A model generated the notes under the pieces. It was given only the letters and a program-made list of their open reading frames with translations. It did no database searches and was not told the origin of the DNA. The position numbers and the translations under genes are program-made. 64,000 nucleotides of DNA from assembly GCF_900302465.1 (NCBI RefSeq), contig NZ_OMOR01000001.1:1922001-1986000 (forward strand), in the 5' to 3' direction. Source of the stretch: Ascidiaceihabitans donghaensis (GTDB taxonomy: Bacteria > Pseudomonadota > Alphaproteobacteria > Rhodobacterales > Rhodobacteraceae). Shown here piece after piece: positions 9,729 through 17,939 of this stretch (positions are counted from its first letter, which is position 1; each line of letters opens with the position of its first letter).

Positions 9729-10700
9729 ATGCTTTTTACCGTGGCCAAGTTTGTCGCTGTTTCGCTGTGCATCACTGGGTTGATTGCTCTGGGTTTGATT
9801 GCGTCGCAAAAACCCGCTGAAATCACCGGCAGCGAAGGGCTGGATTTCACAGATGCCATTTTACAGGATCTAAGCGCATTGCCTGATCCGTCTATGGTCA
9901 CGATGCGGGACGGGACGGATTTGGCCGTCAGGCGCTACGGTGACGCGGGGCCACTGGTGGTCATGGTGCACGGGTCGGGGTGGAACGGTATGCAATTTCA
10001 CAGCCTGGCCACGGCACTTGGTGCGCAGGCACAGGTGCTGGTCCCTGATTTGCGGGGACACGGTGCCAATCCGGAACGCCGCGGTGATGTGGACTATATC
10101 GGTCAGTTCGAAGATGACCTGGCGGACTTGATCGCGGCGACAAAGGCACAAGATCAAAGGGTTATGCTGCTTGGGCATTCATCGGGTGGTGGGCTGGTGG
10201 TCCGTTTTGCAGGTGGTACGCACGGTTCCATGATCGACCATGCGGTGCTGTTGGCCCCGTTCCTCAAGCACAACGCGCCCACAACCCGCAAAAACGCAGG
10301 AGGCTGGAGCCATGTTCTGATGCGCCGGATCATCGGACTAAGCATGTTGAACACCTTTGGGATCACTGCGCTGAACCATTTGACGATTATCCAGTTCAAT
10401 ATGCCGCGCGTGGTGCTGGACGGCCCACTGGGGCACACGGCCACAACATCCTATTCCTACCGTCTGAACACCGGCTTTGCGCCGCGTGGGGCCTATGCAG
10501 ATGACATTGCAGCCTTGCCCGCGTTCGAATTGATTGTGGGGGCGGACGATGAAGCCATGGTTGCCGACGCCTATGAACCTTTGATGGCGGGCATGACTGG
10601 CAAAGGGCGGTATCGGGTGCTACCTGACGTGGGACATTTGGGGGTGGTTGATGCGCCCGAAACCCTGACCGCCATACAAGAGAGCCTCAGTGACCTTTAA
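9729..10700 (+). CDS. Membrane-anchored or exported alpha/beta hydrolase
   Basis: A 323-residue serine hydrolase. The N-terminus (residues 3-26) is a hydrophobic signal anchor. The fold is shown by the oxyanion-loop motif MVHGSGWNG, the nucleophile elbow GHSSGGG, an aspartate in the VGADDEAM region and the catalytic histidine in PDVGHLGVVD. The substrate is unknown; lysophospholipase-like or esterase activity fits. The ATG begins at the base after the preceding stop codon, so it belongs to the same operon as the XRE regulator. Confidence 0.85.
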   Translation: MLFTVAKFVAVSLCITGLIALGLIASQKPAEITGSEGLDFTDAILQDLSALPDPSMVTMRDGTDLAVRRYGDAGPLVVMVHGSGWNGMQFHSLATALGAQAQVLVPDLRGHGANPERRGDVDYIGQFEDDLADLIAATKAQDQRVMLLGHSSGGGLVVRFAGGTHGSMIDHAVLLAPFLKHNAPTTRKNAGGWSHVLMRRIIGLSMLNTFGITALNHLTIIQFNMPRVVLDGPLGHTATTSYSYRLNTGFAPRGAYADDIAALPAFELIVGADDEAMVADAYEPLMAGMTGKGRYRVLPDVGHLGVVDAPETLTAIQESLSDL

Positions 10701-11469
10701 CGACGATCTTAACGCCTGCGCCGCTTTAGTTGAAAAGGGCGATCCATTGCGGTTTCGCACAGTTATGGCCGCCCCTTTGGCTGCACGCGAAAAACTGTTT
10801 CCGCTGTATGCGTTCAATGTTGAAGTCGCGCGTGCACCTTGGGTGACACAAGAACCGATGATCGCCGAAATGCGTTTGCAATGGTGGCGGGATGCGTTGG
10901 AAGAAATCGCACAAGACGCAGGCAAAATCCGCCGCCATCAGGTGGTGACGCCACTGAGCCGGGTGATTGATGCGGCCAGTGCCACGCAGCTGGATGCTTT
11001 GGTCGCGGCGCGGCGGTGGGACATCTATAAGGACGCCTTTGAAGACGAAGGCCATTTTGAACGCTACATCGACGAGACCTCAGGCCATCTTCTGGTGGCG
11101 GCGGTGCGGGCGTTGGATCCGCAGGTTGCACGCGATTGCGAAACCGTATTGCGCGATGCAGCTTTTGCCAGCGGCGTTGCGGCGTGGTTGCGGGCGATCC
11201 CGGCCCTTGTAGGTGCAAAACGCATTCCTTTGCTGGATGGGCGAGATGCGGGGATCAAGACGCTTGCGCGGTCCGCATTGGACCGTTTGCGCAAGGCGCG
11301 TGCGCACCATCGTAGCATCTCTAAAGCGGCTGCACCGGCTCTTTGGCCCACCTTGCAGGCGGCACCAACACTCAGGGCTGTGATTAAACGTCCTGACCTT
11401 GTGGCTGACGGGCTACCGGATATCCCGCGCGACGGGCTGTGGTGGGCCGCTTTACGGTCGCGCTGGTAA
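10690..11469 (+). CDS. Squalene/phytoene synthase family protein, non-canonical
   Basis: A 259-residue all-helical protein of the trans-isoprenyl synthase fold: REKLFPLYAFNVEVARAP and MRLQWWRDALEEI align with the first helices, and HFERYIDETSGHLL with the later conserved region. The first Asp-rich motif expected in true squalene or phytoene synthases is replaced by NVEVA, so prenyl-diphosphate condensation is doubtful. Such proteins resemble the NDUFAF6-type branch. It starts with GTG at 10690 and overlaps the hydrolase end by 11 bases. Confidence 0.75.
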   Translation: MTFNDDLNACAALVEKGDPLRFRTVMAAPLAAREKLFPLYAFNVEVARAPWVTQEPMIAEMRLQWWRDALEEIAQDAGKIRRHQVVTPLSRVIDAASATQLDALVAARRWDIYKDAFEDEGHFERYIDETSGHLLVAAVRALDPQVARDCETVLRDAAFASGVAAWLRAIPALVGAKRIPLLDGRDAGIKTLARSALDRLRKARAHHRSISKAAAPALWPTLQAAPTLRAVIKRPDLVADGLPDIPRDGLWWAALRSRW

Positions 11470-11501
11470 GCCTTGCTACAAGCCCCGCGTGACAGACAGA
11501 G

Positions 11502-12716
11502 TTAGGCTGTGCGCTCTGCAGGGCGCAAGGCCAGCCAGATCAATGCACCACCTGCCAACACCAAGAACGGTGCCATGGCAAAGTTCACAGCCGCCCACCC
11601 TTCGACGGGATTGCCGCCAGAGCAATTCATCAACCCGCCCGATGCCAATGAGGCAAACGTAACGCCACCGAACACCAGCAAATCATTTAGGCCTTGCATG
11701 CGTCCCCGTTCCTCGGGGGCGTGGGATGCAGCCAACATCGCCGTCGCGCCGATAAAGCCAAAGTTCCAGCCCAGTCCCAAAAGGATCAAGGCCGCGTAGA
11801 AATTAAGCAGTTCGACACCGGTCAAAGCGACAACACCAGCGAGCGCCAAAATGATTAATCCCGTCCCGACGATTTTTTCGACGCCAAACCGGGCAATCAG
11901 ATGGCCTGTGAAGAAGGACGGTGCGAACATCGCCAGAACGTGGCTCATGACGACGTTGGATGCGTCGCTTTGCGCAAATCCACAGCCCACAACCGCCAAA
12001 GGTGTTGAGGTCATGACCAAGTTCATCAGCGCATAAGATACCATCGCGCAAATCACGGACACAGCAATGCGTGGTGTGGTGATCAGTTCCCAACGCGTGC
12101 GGCCTTTGGGGCTGTCAGCGGTGGGTTTGGGGGGGGCAGGGATGTCGATAAAGAAGAACAGGGCAGACCCCACCACATTCAGGGCGACGACAAACAAATA
12201 GGCCCCCATGAACGGTACCACAAATGCGTTTGACGTGATCGTTCCCATCTGGGTGCCGACGATGGCGGACAAAAGGCCACCAGCCATCACGTAGGAAATC
12301 GCCTTGGGGCGGAATTCGTCGGATGCGGTGTCGGCAGCGGCAAAGCGGTAAAAGCCTTGTGCGCTCATGTAGATACCGGTGAAAAAGCTGCCGATCAAAA
12401 ACACCGGAAAACTGCCCAAATACAGGCCGTAGGCGCAAATCAGACCTGCGACGGCACCCCCTGCGGTGCCCACTAGAAATCCTGCCCGTCGTCCGAAACG
12501 CTGCATGATAGATGAAATCGGCGTAGCCGAAATCATGGACCCCAGAACGATCAAGGAAATGGGCAGCGTGGCCAGGCATGCATTGGATGCCAATGACAGT
12601 CCTGCAAGCCCTCCAAACGTGAAAACAAGCGGCATTTGCGCGCCAAGGAAAGCCTGTGCAAGGACCAGAACGGCCACATTACGTTTGGCGCGGGTGTCGT
12701 CGATTATTGCTGTCAT
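11502..12716 (-). CDS. Major facilitator superfamily transporter
   Basis: A 404-residue inner-membrane carrier with about 12 hydrophobic segments and the GRRAG loop (RFGRRAGFLVG) near residue 80. The frame continues upstream to 12962, but family sequences begin near MTAIIDDTRAKRN, so ATG at 12716 is chosen. The substrate is not evident; it stands alone, convergent with the prenyl-synthase-like gene and divergent from cobK, 41 bases away. Confidence 0.82.
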   Translation of the reverse strand: MTAIIDDTRAKRNVAVLVLAQAFLGAQMPLVFTFGGLAGLSLASNACLATLPISLIVLGSMISATPISSIMQRFGRRAGFLVGTAGGAVAGLICAYGLYLGSFPVFLIGSFFTGIYMSAQGFYRFAAADTASDEFRPKAISYVMAGGLLSAIVGTQMGTITSNAFVVPFMGAYLFVVALNVVGSALFFFIDIPAPPKPTADSPKGRTRWELITTPRIAVSVICAMVSYALMNLVMTSTPLAVVGCGFAQSDASNVVMSHVLAMFAPSFFTGHLIARFGVEKIVGTGLIILALAGVVALTGVELLNFYAALILLGLGWNFGFIGATAMLAASHAPEERGRMQGLNDLLVFGGVTFASLASGGLMNCSGGNPVEGWAAVNFAMAPFLVLAGGALIWLALRPAERTA

Positions 12717-12757
12717 GCTGCAGCGATAGACGTTAGCTTTGCTGCGAACAAGGGGCC

Positions 12758-13495
12758 ATGCACATTGCAATGAAACTGTTACTGATCGCCGGAATGGGCG
12801 AAAGCGTGGACTTGGCGCAATCTTTGTCCACATTGCCGGGGATAGAGGTCGTGGCCGTGACGGAAGGCCGCGCAGTGGCGCGCGCGAAACCGCCAGTGCG
12901 TGTGCATGAGGGCGGCTTTCATGATGATCGGGCCTTTGCCGATTTTCTGCGACAAGAAGCATTCGATCTGGTCATTGACGCCGCCCATCCCTTCCAGTTT
13001 TCGCTGGGGCGCGTTGCGCGGGCGACAGGGCAGGGGTATTTGCGGGCCTCCCGCGATCTATGGCCGGAAAATCCCGGTTACATCTTGCGCCCGACATTGG
13101 CCGATGTGGTGGCGTGTTTGCCCCACGACGCCCATGTCTTTGCAGTGACCGGAAGGGGCAGTTTGGCCGCGTTTGAAAACCGCCCCGATGTGACAGTGCA
13201 TTGCCGCCAACTGACCCGCCACGATGATCCGTTTCCTTTGCCTTTGGGTGGTTTTGTGTTCGGTGCCGGCCCGTTTTCCGTCGAAGATGAAATTGCGACG
13301 TTTCAGGCGTTGGGCATCACCCATCTGGTGTTGCGAAACGGGGGCAGCGTCATGGGGCACAGCAAATTGGCCGCAGCGGCGCGTGTCGGGGTGCAGGTTG
13401 CCATGATCACGGCGCCGCGTTGGAACATCCCGGCGGACGCGCAGATGTCGTTTGCGGATATTCTGAAACAGGTCAAATCCTATGCGTCTCATTGA
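12758..13495 (+). CDS. cobK: Precorrin-6A (cobalt-precorrin-6A) reductase
   Basis: A cobalamin-pathway reductase of the CobK/CbiJ family, 245 residues. The conserved DAAHPF (VIDAAHPFQFS) motif, the RxxRxLWPE-like stretch (LRASRDLWPE), TGRGSL and the ending KNGG-like VLRNGGSVMGHSKL are all present. It would reduce precorrin-6A with NADPH in the cytoplasm. No other cobalamin genes are in the window, so the gene is detached from its pathway here. A second in-frame ATG at 12770 is possible. It overlaps the glycosylase gene by 14 bases. Confidence 0.88.
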   Translation: MHIAMKLLLIAGMGESVDLAQSLSTLPGIEVVAVTEGRAVARAKPPVRVHEGGFHDDRAFADFLRQEAFDLVIDAAHPFQFSLGRVARATGQGYLRASRDLWPENPGYILRPTLADVVACLPHDAHVFAVTGRGSLAAFENRPDVTVHCRQLTRHDDPFPLPLGGFVFGAGPFSVEDEIATFQALGITHLVLRNGGSVMGHSKLAAAARVGVQVAMITAPRWNIPADAQMSFADILKQVKSYASH

Positions 13496-14108
13496 AACAG
13501 ATGCGGACGTGGCCGAAGGGGCCGCTTGGCTTGCCGCCAATGACCCGCGGTGCGCTCGCGCGTTGGCCGAAACCGGACCCTTGCCGTTGCGGCGCAGACC
13601 TGACGGGTTTTCCCAACTGCTTAGCGCCATTATCAGCCAGCAAGTCAGCGTGGCTTCTGCAGCTGCCATTTGGGGGCGTATGGAAGCTTCGGGCTTGGTC
13701 AGTGAAGCGGCTGTGCTGGCTGCGGGCGATGACGGATTGCGCGGCGCAGGACTAAGCCGCCAAAAAATCGCCTATGCGCAAGCTTTGGCAGGGGCGCGCA
13801 TAGACTATGATGCGCTGCGTGATGTGCCGGACGCAGAGGTGATAAAAACGCTAACGGCTGTGAAAGGCATCGGTGTTTGGACCGCCGAGATTTACGCGAT
13901 GTTTTCGCTGGGGCGTGTCGATGTGTTTGCGCCGGGGGATCTGGCATTGCAGGTGGCCGCACAGGATATGTGTGGTTTGCCCGCGCGACCCACTGAAAAA
14001 GAGCTGCGCGCACTGGCGCAGCAGTGGTCCCCATGGCGGTCTGTTGCAGCGCGGCTGTTGTTTGCGTACTACCGCATTGTAAAAGGGCGCGAGGGGTTCG
14101 CGACATAA
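13482..14108 (+). CDS. DNA-3-methyladenine glycosylase II, AlkA/MAG type
   Basis: Base-excision-repair glycosylase of the HhH-GPD superfamily, 208 residues. The segment LLSAIISQQVS is followed by the helix-hairpin-helix VKGIGVWTAEIY and the Gly/Pro-rich loop with the catalytic aspartate in FAPGDLALQ. It would remove alkylated purines from DNA. The short form without an N-terminal domain is common in alphaproteobacteria. It overlaps the cobK end, which suggests co-transcription without an obvious functional link. Confidence 0.9.
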   Translation: MRLIETDADVAEGAAWLAANDPRCARALAETGPLPLRRRPDGFSQLLSAIISQQVSVASAAAIWGRMEASGLVSEAAVLAAGDDGLRGAGLSRQKIAYAQALAGARIDYDALRDVPDAEVIKTLTAVKGIGVWTAEIYAMFSLGRVDVFAPGDLALQVAAQDMCGLPARPTEKELRALAQQWSPWRSVAARLLFAYYRIVKGREGFAT

Positions 14109-14127
14109 TGGATTTTGGGGGATGTCT

Positions 14128-14793
14128 ATGACACGGGTATTGAAATCAGAGCGGCGCGAACCGGTGTCTGGCGATGTGCGGTCGGTTGTTGTTTTTGTGC
14201 ACGGCTACGGCGCAAACGGCGCGGACCTGTTGGGGCTGGCCGATCCCTTGGGCGAACATCTGCCCGATACTTTGTTCATCGCACCTGACGCGCCAGAGCA
14301 AATCCCCGGCATGCCAAACGGTTACCAGTGGTTCCCGATCCCATGGATTGACGGATCATCCGAGGAAGAGGCCGAACGGGGGCTGTTGGCGGCGGCTGAC
14401 GATTTCAACGCCTTCCTTGACGCGTTGATGGTCGATGAAGACGTGATGCCGGAGCAGGTGGTGTTGTTCGGGTTCTCGCAAGGCACGATGATGTCGTTGC
14501 ATGTGGCGCCGCGCCGCGAAGACGAAGTTGCGGGCATTGTTGCATTTTCAGGCAGACTTTTGCGCCCTGAATTGTTGGCAGACGAAGTGGTCAATCGCCC
14601 ACCTGTTTTGTTGGTACACGGCGACATTGACGATGTGGTGCCGCCCCAATCGCTGCAAGAGGCCGCCGAAACCCTGCAAGAAGCAGGCTGGAAAGAGGTG
14701 TTTGCGCATGTGATGAAAGGCACGGGCCATGGTATCGCACCAGACGGGCTTAGCGTGGCCTTGGCCTTTATGCGCGACAAACTGCGGTTGTGA
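14128..14793 (+). CDS. Carboxylesterase / phospholipase family serine hydrolase
   Basis: A 221-residue alpha/beta hydrolase of the YpfH/acyl-protein-thioesterase type. Motifs: FVHGYGANGADLLGLA (oxyanion region), the nucleophile elbow GFSQGTMM, the acid in HGDIDDVVP and the histidine in GTGHGI. No signal peptide, hence cytoplasmic. ATG at 14128 is preferred because a GGGGG tract ends 6 bases upstream; ATG at 14122 has no spacing. Substrate unknown (small carboxyl esters or lysolipids). Confidence 0.88.
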   Translation: MTRVLKSERREPVSGDVRSVVVFVHGYGANGADLLGLADPLGEHLPDTLFIAPDAPEQIPGMPNGYQWFPIPWIDGSSEEEAERGLLAAADDFNAFLDALMVDEDVMPEQVVLFGFSQGTMMSLHVAPRREDEVAGIVAFSGRLLRPELLADEVVNRPPVLLVHGDIDDVVPPQSLQEAAETLQEAGWKEVFAHVMKGTGHGIAPDGLSVALAFMRDKLRL

Positions 14794-14842
14794 CAACGCG
14801 CCCGCCAAGCTTATGTAGCCTTCCACTAAACGGGCAATATTC

Positions 14843-15580
14843 GTGACCAAAGCTAGAACAAGATTTGTGATCCTTACTGCTTCCCGATCTGGAAGCACGG
14901 CATTTGTGCGTGCCATAGACACGCACCCTGATGTGCTGTGTTATGCGCATCCATTTTTTCCCGATATTTTGAAAACTCCGCGGTTTTCAAAATTGGACCC
15001 AAACAAAGTGGATGTGGCATCGCGGTATGATCGTCCTTTGGAATACATTACCGACTTGATGTCTCATAGGCGAAACAAGTTGGCCGTCGGTTTGAAGATT
15101 TGGCCCATCGAAGGCGACACAGCCTGTATGGACGCCATAAAAATGCTTGGCGCCGACGAGACAATCAAGAAAATCCGTCTGTTTCGTGAAAATGAATTGG
15201 CTGCATTTTCATCGTGGCAACTTGTGCGTGAAAAGAACGCGCAACCTCATTTGTTTAAACCGGGACTGAAAAAACCTAAAATTGCGTTTCGCAAAAACCT
15301 GTTTGTCAACTTTTTGGAACGCAGGCAGGCGTGGCGTGACGCCAGCCAAAATCTTGCAAAAGGCGATGTGTTGACCCTTCCTTACGAGGGGTTGACTGGC
15401 GAAGGGCTGCAACGCGCAGCTGCTTTTTTGAACCTAACGCTGCCGCACAGCTTCACAACGCCAAGTGAAAAGCGAAACTCTAACGATATTCTTGGGCGAT
15501 TTGAAAAATCGGAACATCGACGTTTACTGCGAACTTTGGACCAAATCGGCCATCCGGAATGGGTCTCGGAGAGCGCTTAG
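14843..15580 (+). CDS. Sulfotransferase family protein
   Basis: A 245-residue protein beginning with the PAPS-binding loop-like motif LTASRSGSTAF, the signature of bacterial NodH/Stf0-like sulfotransferases. The 3'-phosphate-binding arginine/serine segment is less clear (VKIRLFRENELAAFSS). Starts with GTG. The gene looks richer in A/T than its neighbours upstream, which may mark transfer, but this was judged by eye. Acceptor unknown; surface polysaccharide or lipid sulfation is an inference. Confidence 0.72.
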   Translation: MTKARTRFVILTASRSGSTAFVRAIDTHPDVLCYAHPFFPDILKTPRFSKLDPNKVDVASRYDRPLEYITDLMSHRRNKLAVGLKIWPIEGDTACMDAIKMLGADETIKKIRLFRENELAAFSSWQLVREKNAQPHLFKPGLKKPKIAFRKNLFVNFLERRQAWRDASQNLAKGDVLTLPYEGLTGEGLQRAAAFLNLTLPHSFTTPSEKRNSNDILGRFEKSEHRRLLRTLDQIGHPEWVSESA

Positions 15581-15652
15581 GCACTATACATCTAGTATCC
15601 CATGTATCACTTGCCTGTTACAAACCACGATATATAGTCAAGCCAAGTTGGA

Positions 15653-15672
15653 TCGGGGGATCCCGCCCCCGA
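15653..15672. repeat. G/C-rich hairpin upstream of the HNH gene
   Basis: TCGGGGG and CCCCCGA form a perfect 7-bp stem with a 6-base loop. There is no T-run after it, so it is not a typical intrinsic terminator. It resembles the GGGGG/CCCCC intercistronic hairpin at 54200-54223. Confidence 0.45.
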
Positions 15673-15714
15673 AGGATCGCACGGGCTCCGTGCAGGGCGA
15701 GGACTTGAACACGA

Positions 15715-16299
15715 ATGGACGGCGACTTTAGAACTGATTTCACGCGCAATCCGGGCGCATTAAAACACCATCCTGCGTTGGTGTTGAATGCGGACTACCG
15801 CCCGCTCAGCTATTATCCCTTATCCCTTTGGCCTTGGCAGGACGCGGTAAAGGCCGCTTGGCTGGACAGGGTAGATATCGTGGCGGAATATGAAACCACG
15901 GTCAGCAGCCCGTCCACGACCCTTAGGATCCCGTCGGTTGTTGTTCTGAAAGATTACGTCAAACCCCAAAAGCGCGTGGCCTTCACGCGCTTTAATTTGT
16001 TTTTGAGGGACGAATTTCGCTGTCAGTACTGTGGCACGAAAGGGGATTTGACCTTTGATCACGTGGTGCCGCGTGCCAGTGGCGGGGTAACGAGCTGGCA
16101 AAACGTGGTGGCGGCATGTAGCCCATGCAATCTGAAAAAGGGCTCAAAACATCTGCACCGCACGGGCATGTCATTGCGCAAACCACCGCGCCAGCCACAA
16201 GCGGGTGAATTGATGAACATGGGACGCAAGTTCCCGCCAAATCACCTGCATGAAAGCTGGATGGATTTTCTGTATTGGGACGCGGAACTTGAGGCGTAG
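15715..16299 (+). CDS. HNH endonuclease family protein
   Basis: A 194-residue protein with a central HNH fold: the zinc-knuckle cysteines FRCQYCG, the core histidine in LTFDHVVPRASGG, the asparagine in SWQNVVAAC and the second CxxC in CSPCN. The N-terminal half (LNADYRPLSYYPLSLWPWQD) belongs to a widespread stand-alone bacterial HNH family of unknown biological role. No phage or mobile-element genes adjoin it, so a housekeeping or repair role is more likely than homing. Confidence 0.9.
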   Translation: MDGDFRTDFTRNPGALKHHPALVLNADYRPLSYYPLSLWPWQDAVKAAWLDRVDIVAEYETTVSSPSTTLRIPSVVVLKDYVKPQKRVAFTRFNLFLRDEFRCQYCGTKGDLTFDHVVPRASGGVTSWQNVVAACSPCNLKKGSKHLHRTGMSLRKPPRQPQAGELMNMGRKFPPNHLHESWMDFLYWDAELEA

Positions 16300-16351
16300 T
16301 TCGGACGTAAATCACACAATCCACCTGCTGTGAACCGTGGTCTAGTTGACC

Positions 16352-17647
16352 CTACGGGGGCGTGTCTATTCCGATCAACGACAGCCCGTAGGTCAGAACC
16401 TCTGCCAGCAAAGGCATGTTTTCTGAAATCAAGGTAAAGAGTGGAATTGCGCCAAGCAAGCACAGAGGTCCAACCACGGCGACCGTCAGGCGTCGCTTTT
16501 CTTTCTCGCGGTCTTTCCAAACTTCCAGAACCTCAACGGCGTTGGTAAAATCACCATTGAGATGTATGCGGTCGACAAGATCGCGTTTCAATGCACTCGG
16601 GCTGTTGGACACGCCTGCAACATCAAGGATTTGACCCGCCGCGTAGTCGGGCTTTCCATAGTATTCGATGACAGGTGCCACGATGTTTTCGACCACGGTG
16701 CAATACAGATTTCCGCTGCGCAGAATTTCTTGCGCACGGCTGTAGGCCTTGATGGCGGGATTGCGTTTGGAAAACACGTCGACTGCCATAAAAAGCAACA
16801 AAAACAACGTGGTGATGAACGACATTGAAATGTAGGAAGCGCCAATCGCGCTTTGAAAAAACAACACAAGCTCCGATCCTCCGCGCACTTCGAAATTGCT
16901 TAGGAATATGGTGGTGAACAGCGGAAAGAATACACACAAATAGGCGAACACGAAGAATTTGACACTTTTGACATCCAGCCCTTTTCCATTGCGGCTCAGC
17001 AACTGACGTTTGCCTTCTGTGATCCGGTAAGACGGAAGATACAGACGTTTGGAATATTTGATGTTTTCAACGGCCAGAAAAGCGGATTCAAAACAGGTGT
17101 TGAATTGCTGACGCAACAGCAGTGCGACAGGGGCCTGAATGTCCAGCTCGTCGCCGATTTGCTTTCCTTTCAGAAAAGCCAAATTCGGTTTGAATGACAA
17201 AAAGTCCCGGATTTCTACGTCCGAACCGTCTTTGGGAAACACAGTATCATGCAGTTTGCGCGGTGTGACGGAAATCGCGCCATATTTGCTGCAGTCGTTC
17301 ATGTTGTCGGGCAACAGCATTCCATGCGACTGCGAACGCACTTTTTCTTTGCCTTTGATCTGGTCGCTGATCAGCTTTGCAACTTTCACGACCTCTTTGG
17401 ATTTTTCTTTGTCAGATGGGTTCTGGGGAAGGTTCTTGTCGAAAACATCATTCAGCTCGTCTGATATTTCCAACTTGAAGACAAAAATCCCGTCGGTTCT
17501 AATCCAATAGCTGACAGTGTCCGGCAAGCTGTTCCCGTAGCGGAAAAACCTGTTCTCAGATGTCGTTAGCTCTCTGCTTTTGCATGTAAAGCTTAGCCAA
17601 GGCACAGCGCTGACCGGACACCAGTCCCAAAAGTAACACACAGTCAT
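16352..17647 (-). CDS. Undescribed membrane protein, 431 residues
   Basis: I do not recognise this family. From ATG at 17647 it has a short hydrophobic N-terminus with cysteines and tryptophans, a soluble stretch of roughly 190 residues (rich in K, D and E around ELNDVFDKNLPQNPSDKEKS), two long hydrophobic segments near 230-250 and 265-295, another soluble stretch, and a hydrophobic segment near 395-420. The frame extends to 17785, but a small gene overlaps that region and ends 7 bases before 17647, so the later start is preferred. It appears co-transcribed with that small gene. Low-GC codon use compared with neighbours suggests possible acquisition. Confidence 0.65.
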   Translation of the reverse strand: MTVCYFWDWCPVSAVPWLSFTCKSRELTTSENRFFRYGNSLPDTVSYWIRTDGIFVFKLEISDELNDVFDKNLPQNPSDKEKSKEVVKVAKLISDQIKGKEKVRSQSHGMLLPDNMNDCSKYGAISVTPRKLHDTVFPKDGSDVEIRDFLSFKPNLAFLKGKQIGDELDIQAPVALLLRQQFNTCFESAFLAVENIKYSKRLYLPSYRITEGKRQLLSRNGKGLDVKSVKFFVFAYLCVFFPLFTTIFLSNFEVRGGSELVLFFQSAIGASYISMSFITTLFLLLFMAVDVFSKRNPAIKAYSRAQEILRSGNLYCTVVENIVAPVIEYYGKPDYAAGQILDVAGVSNSPSALKRDLVDRIHLNGDFTNAVEVLEVWKDREKEKRRLTVAVVGPLCLLGAIPLFTLISENMPLLAEVLTYGLSLIGIDTPP

Positions 17648-17654
17648 TGGAAAT

Positions 17655-17810
17655 TTAGCCCTTGATGCCCACAGCGATCGCCATGCTTCCTGCAAGGACC
17701 AAGGCAACAACCCAGATCGAAAAAAAGACTGCCTGACCGACGGACAATGAAGACGCATTTTTGCGTTTTGCATCAGACAGATCAACTGGCACCGAAAGTT
17801 TTTTGGTCAA
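17655..17810 (-). CDS. Small single-span membrane protein, 51 residues
   Basis: Starting from TTG at 17810, the frame reads MTKKLSVPVDLSDAKRK, then a single hydrophobic helix (AVFFSIWVVALVLAGSMAIAVG) and a stop at 17655. A GTG four codons upstream (17822) is an alternative start. The charged N-terminus plus one clean membrane span make it look like a real protein. It lies 7 bases before the undescribed 431-residue membrane protein, suggesting a two-gene unit. No family recognised. Confidence 0.55.
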   Translation of the reverse strand: MTKKLSVPVDLSDAKRKNASSLSVGQAVFFSIWVVALVLAGSMAIAVGIKG

Positions 17811-17939
17811 AGGACACCCCACCCGTTACCCCACAACACAAACAATGGCTGGCTATGCAAAGTCAAGAGCGACAGGTTTTTGGTGTATCGCTTGGGGCGT
17901 GTTTGGTTGCAACGACAGCGACGCACCGCAACCGTGACC

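Noticed and set aside
12758-13495. Cobalamin biosynthesis cluster around cobK
   Set aside because: No other corrinoid gene occurs in the window, and I saw no recognisable cobalamin riboswitch upstream.
15715-16299. HNH nuclease as part of a restriction or CRISPR-type defence system
   Set aside because: No methyltransferase, helicase, Cas gene or spacer-repeat array is nearby. The protein is a stand-alone, widespread type.
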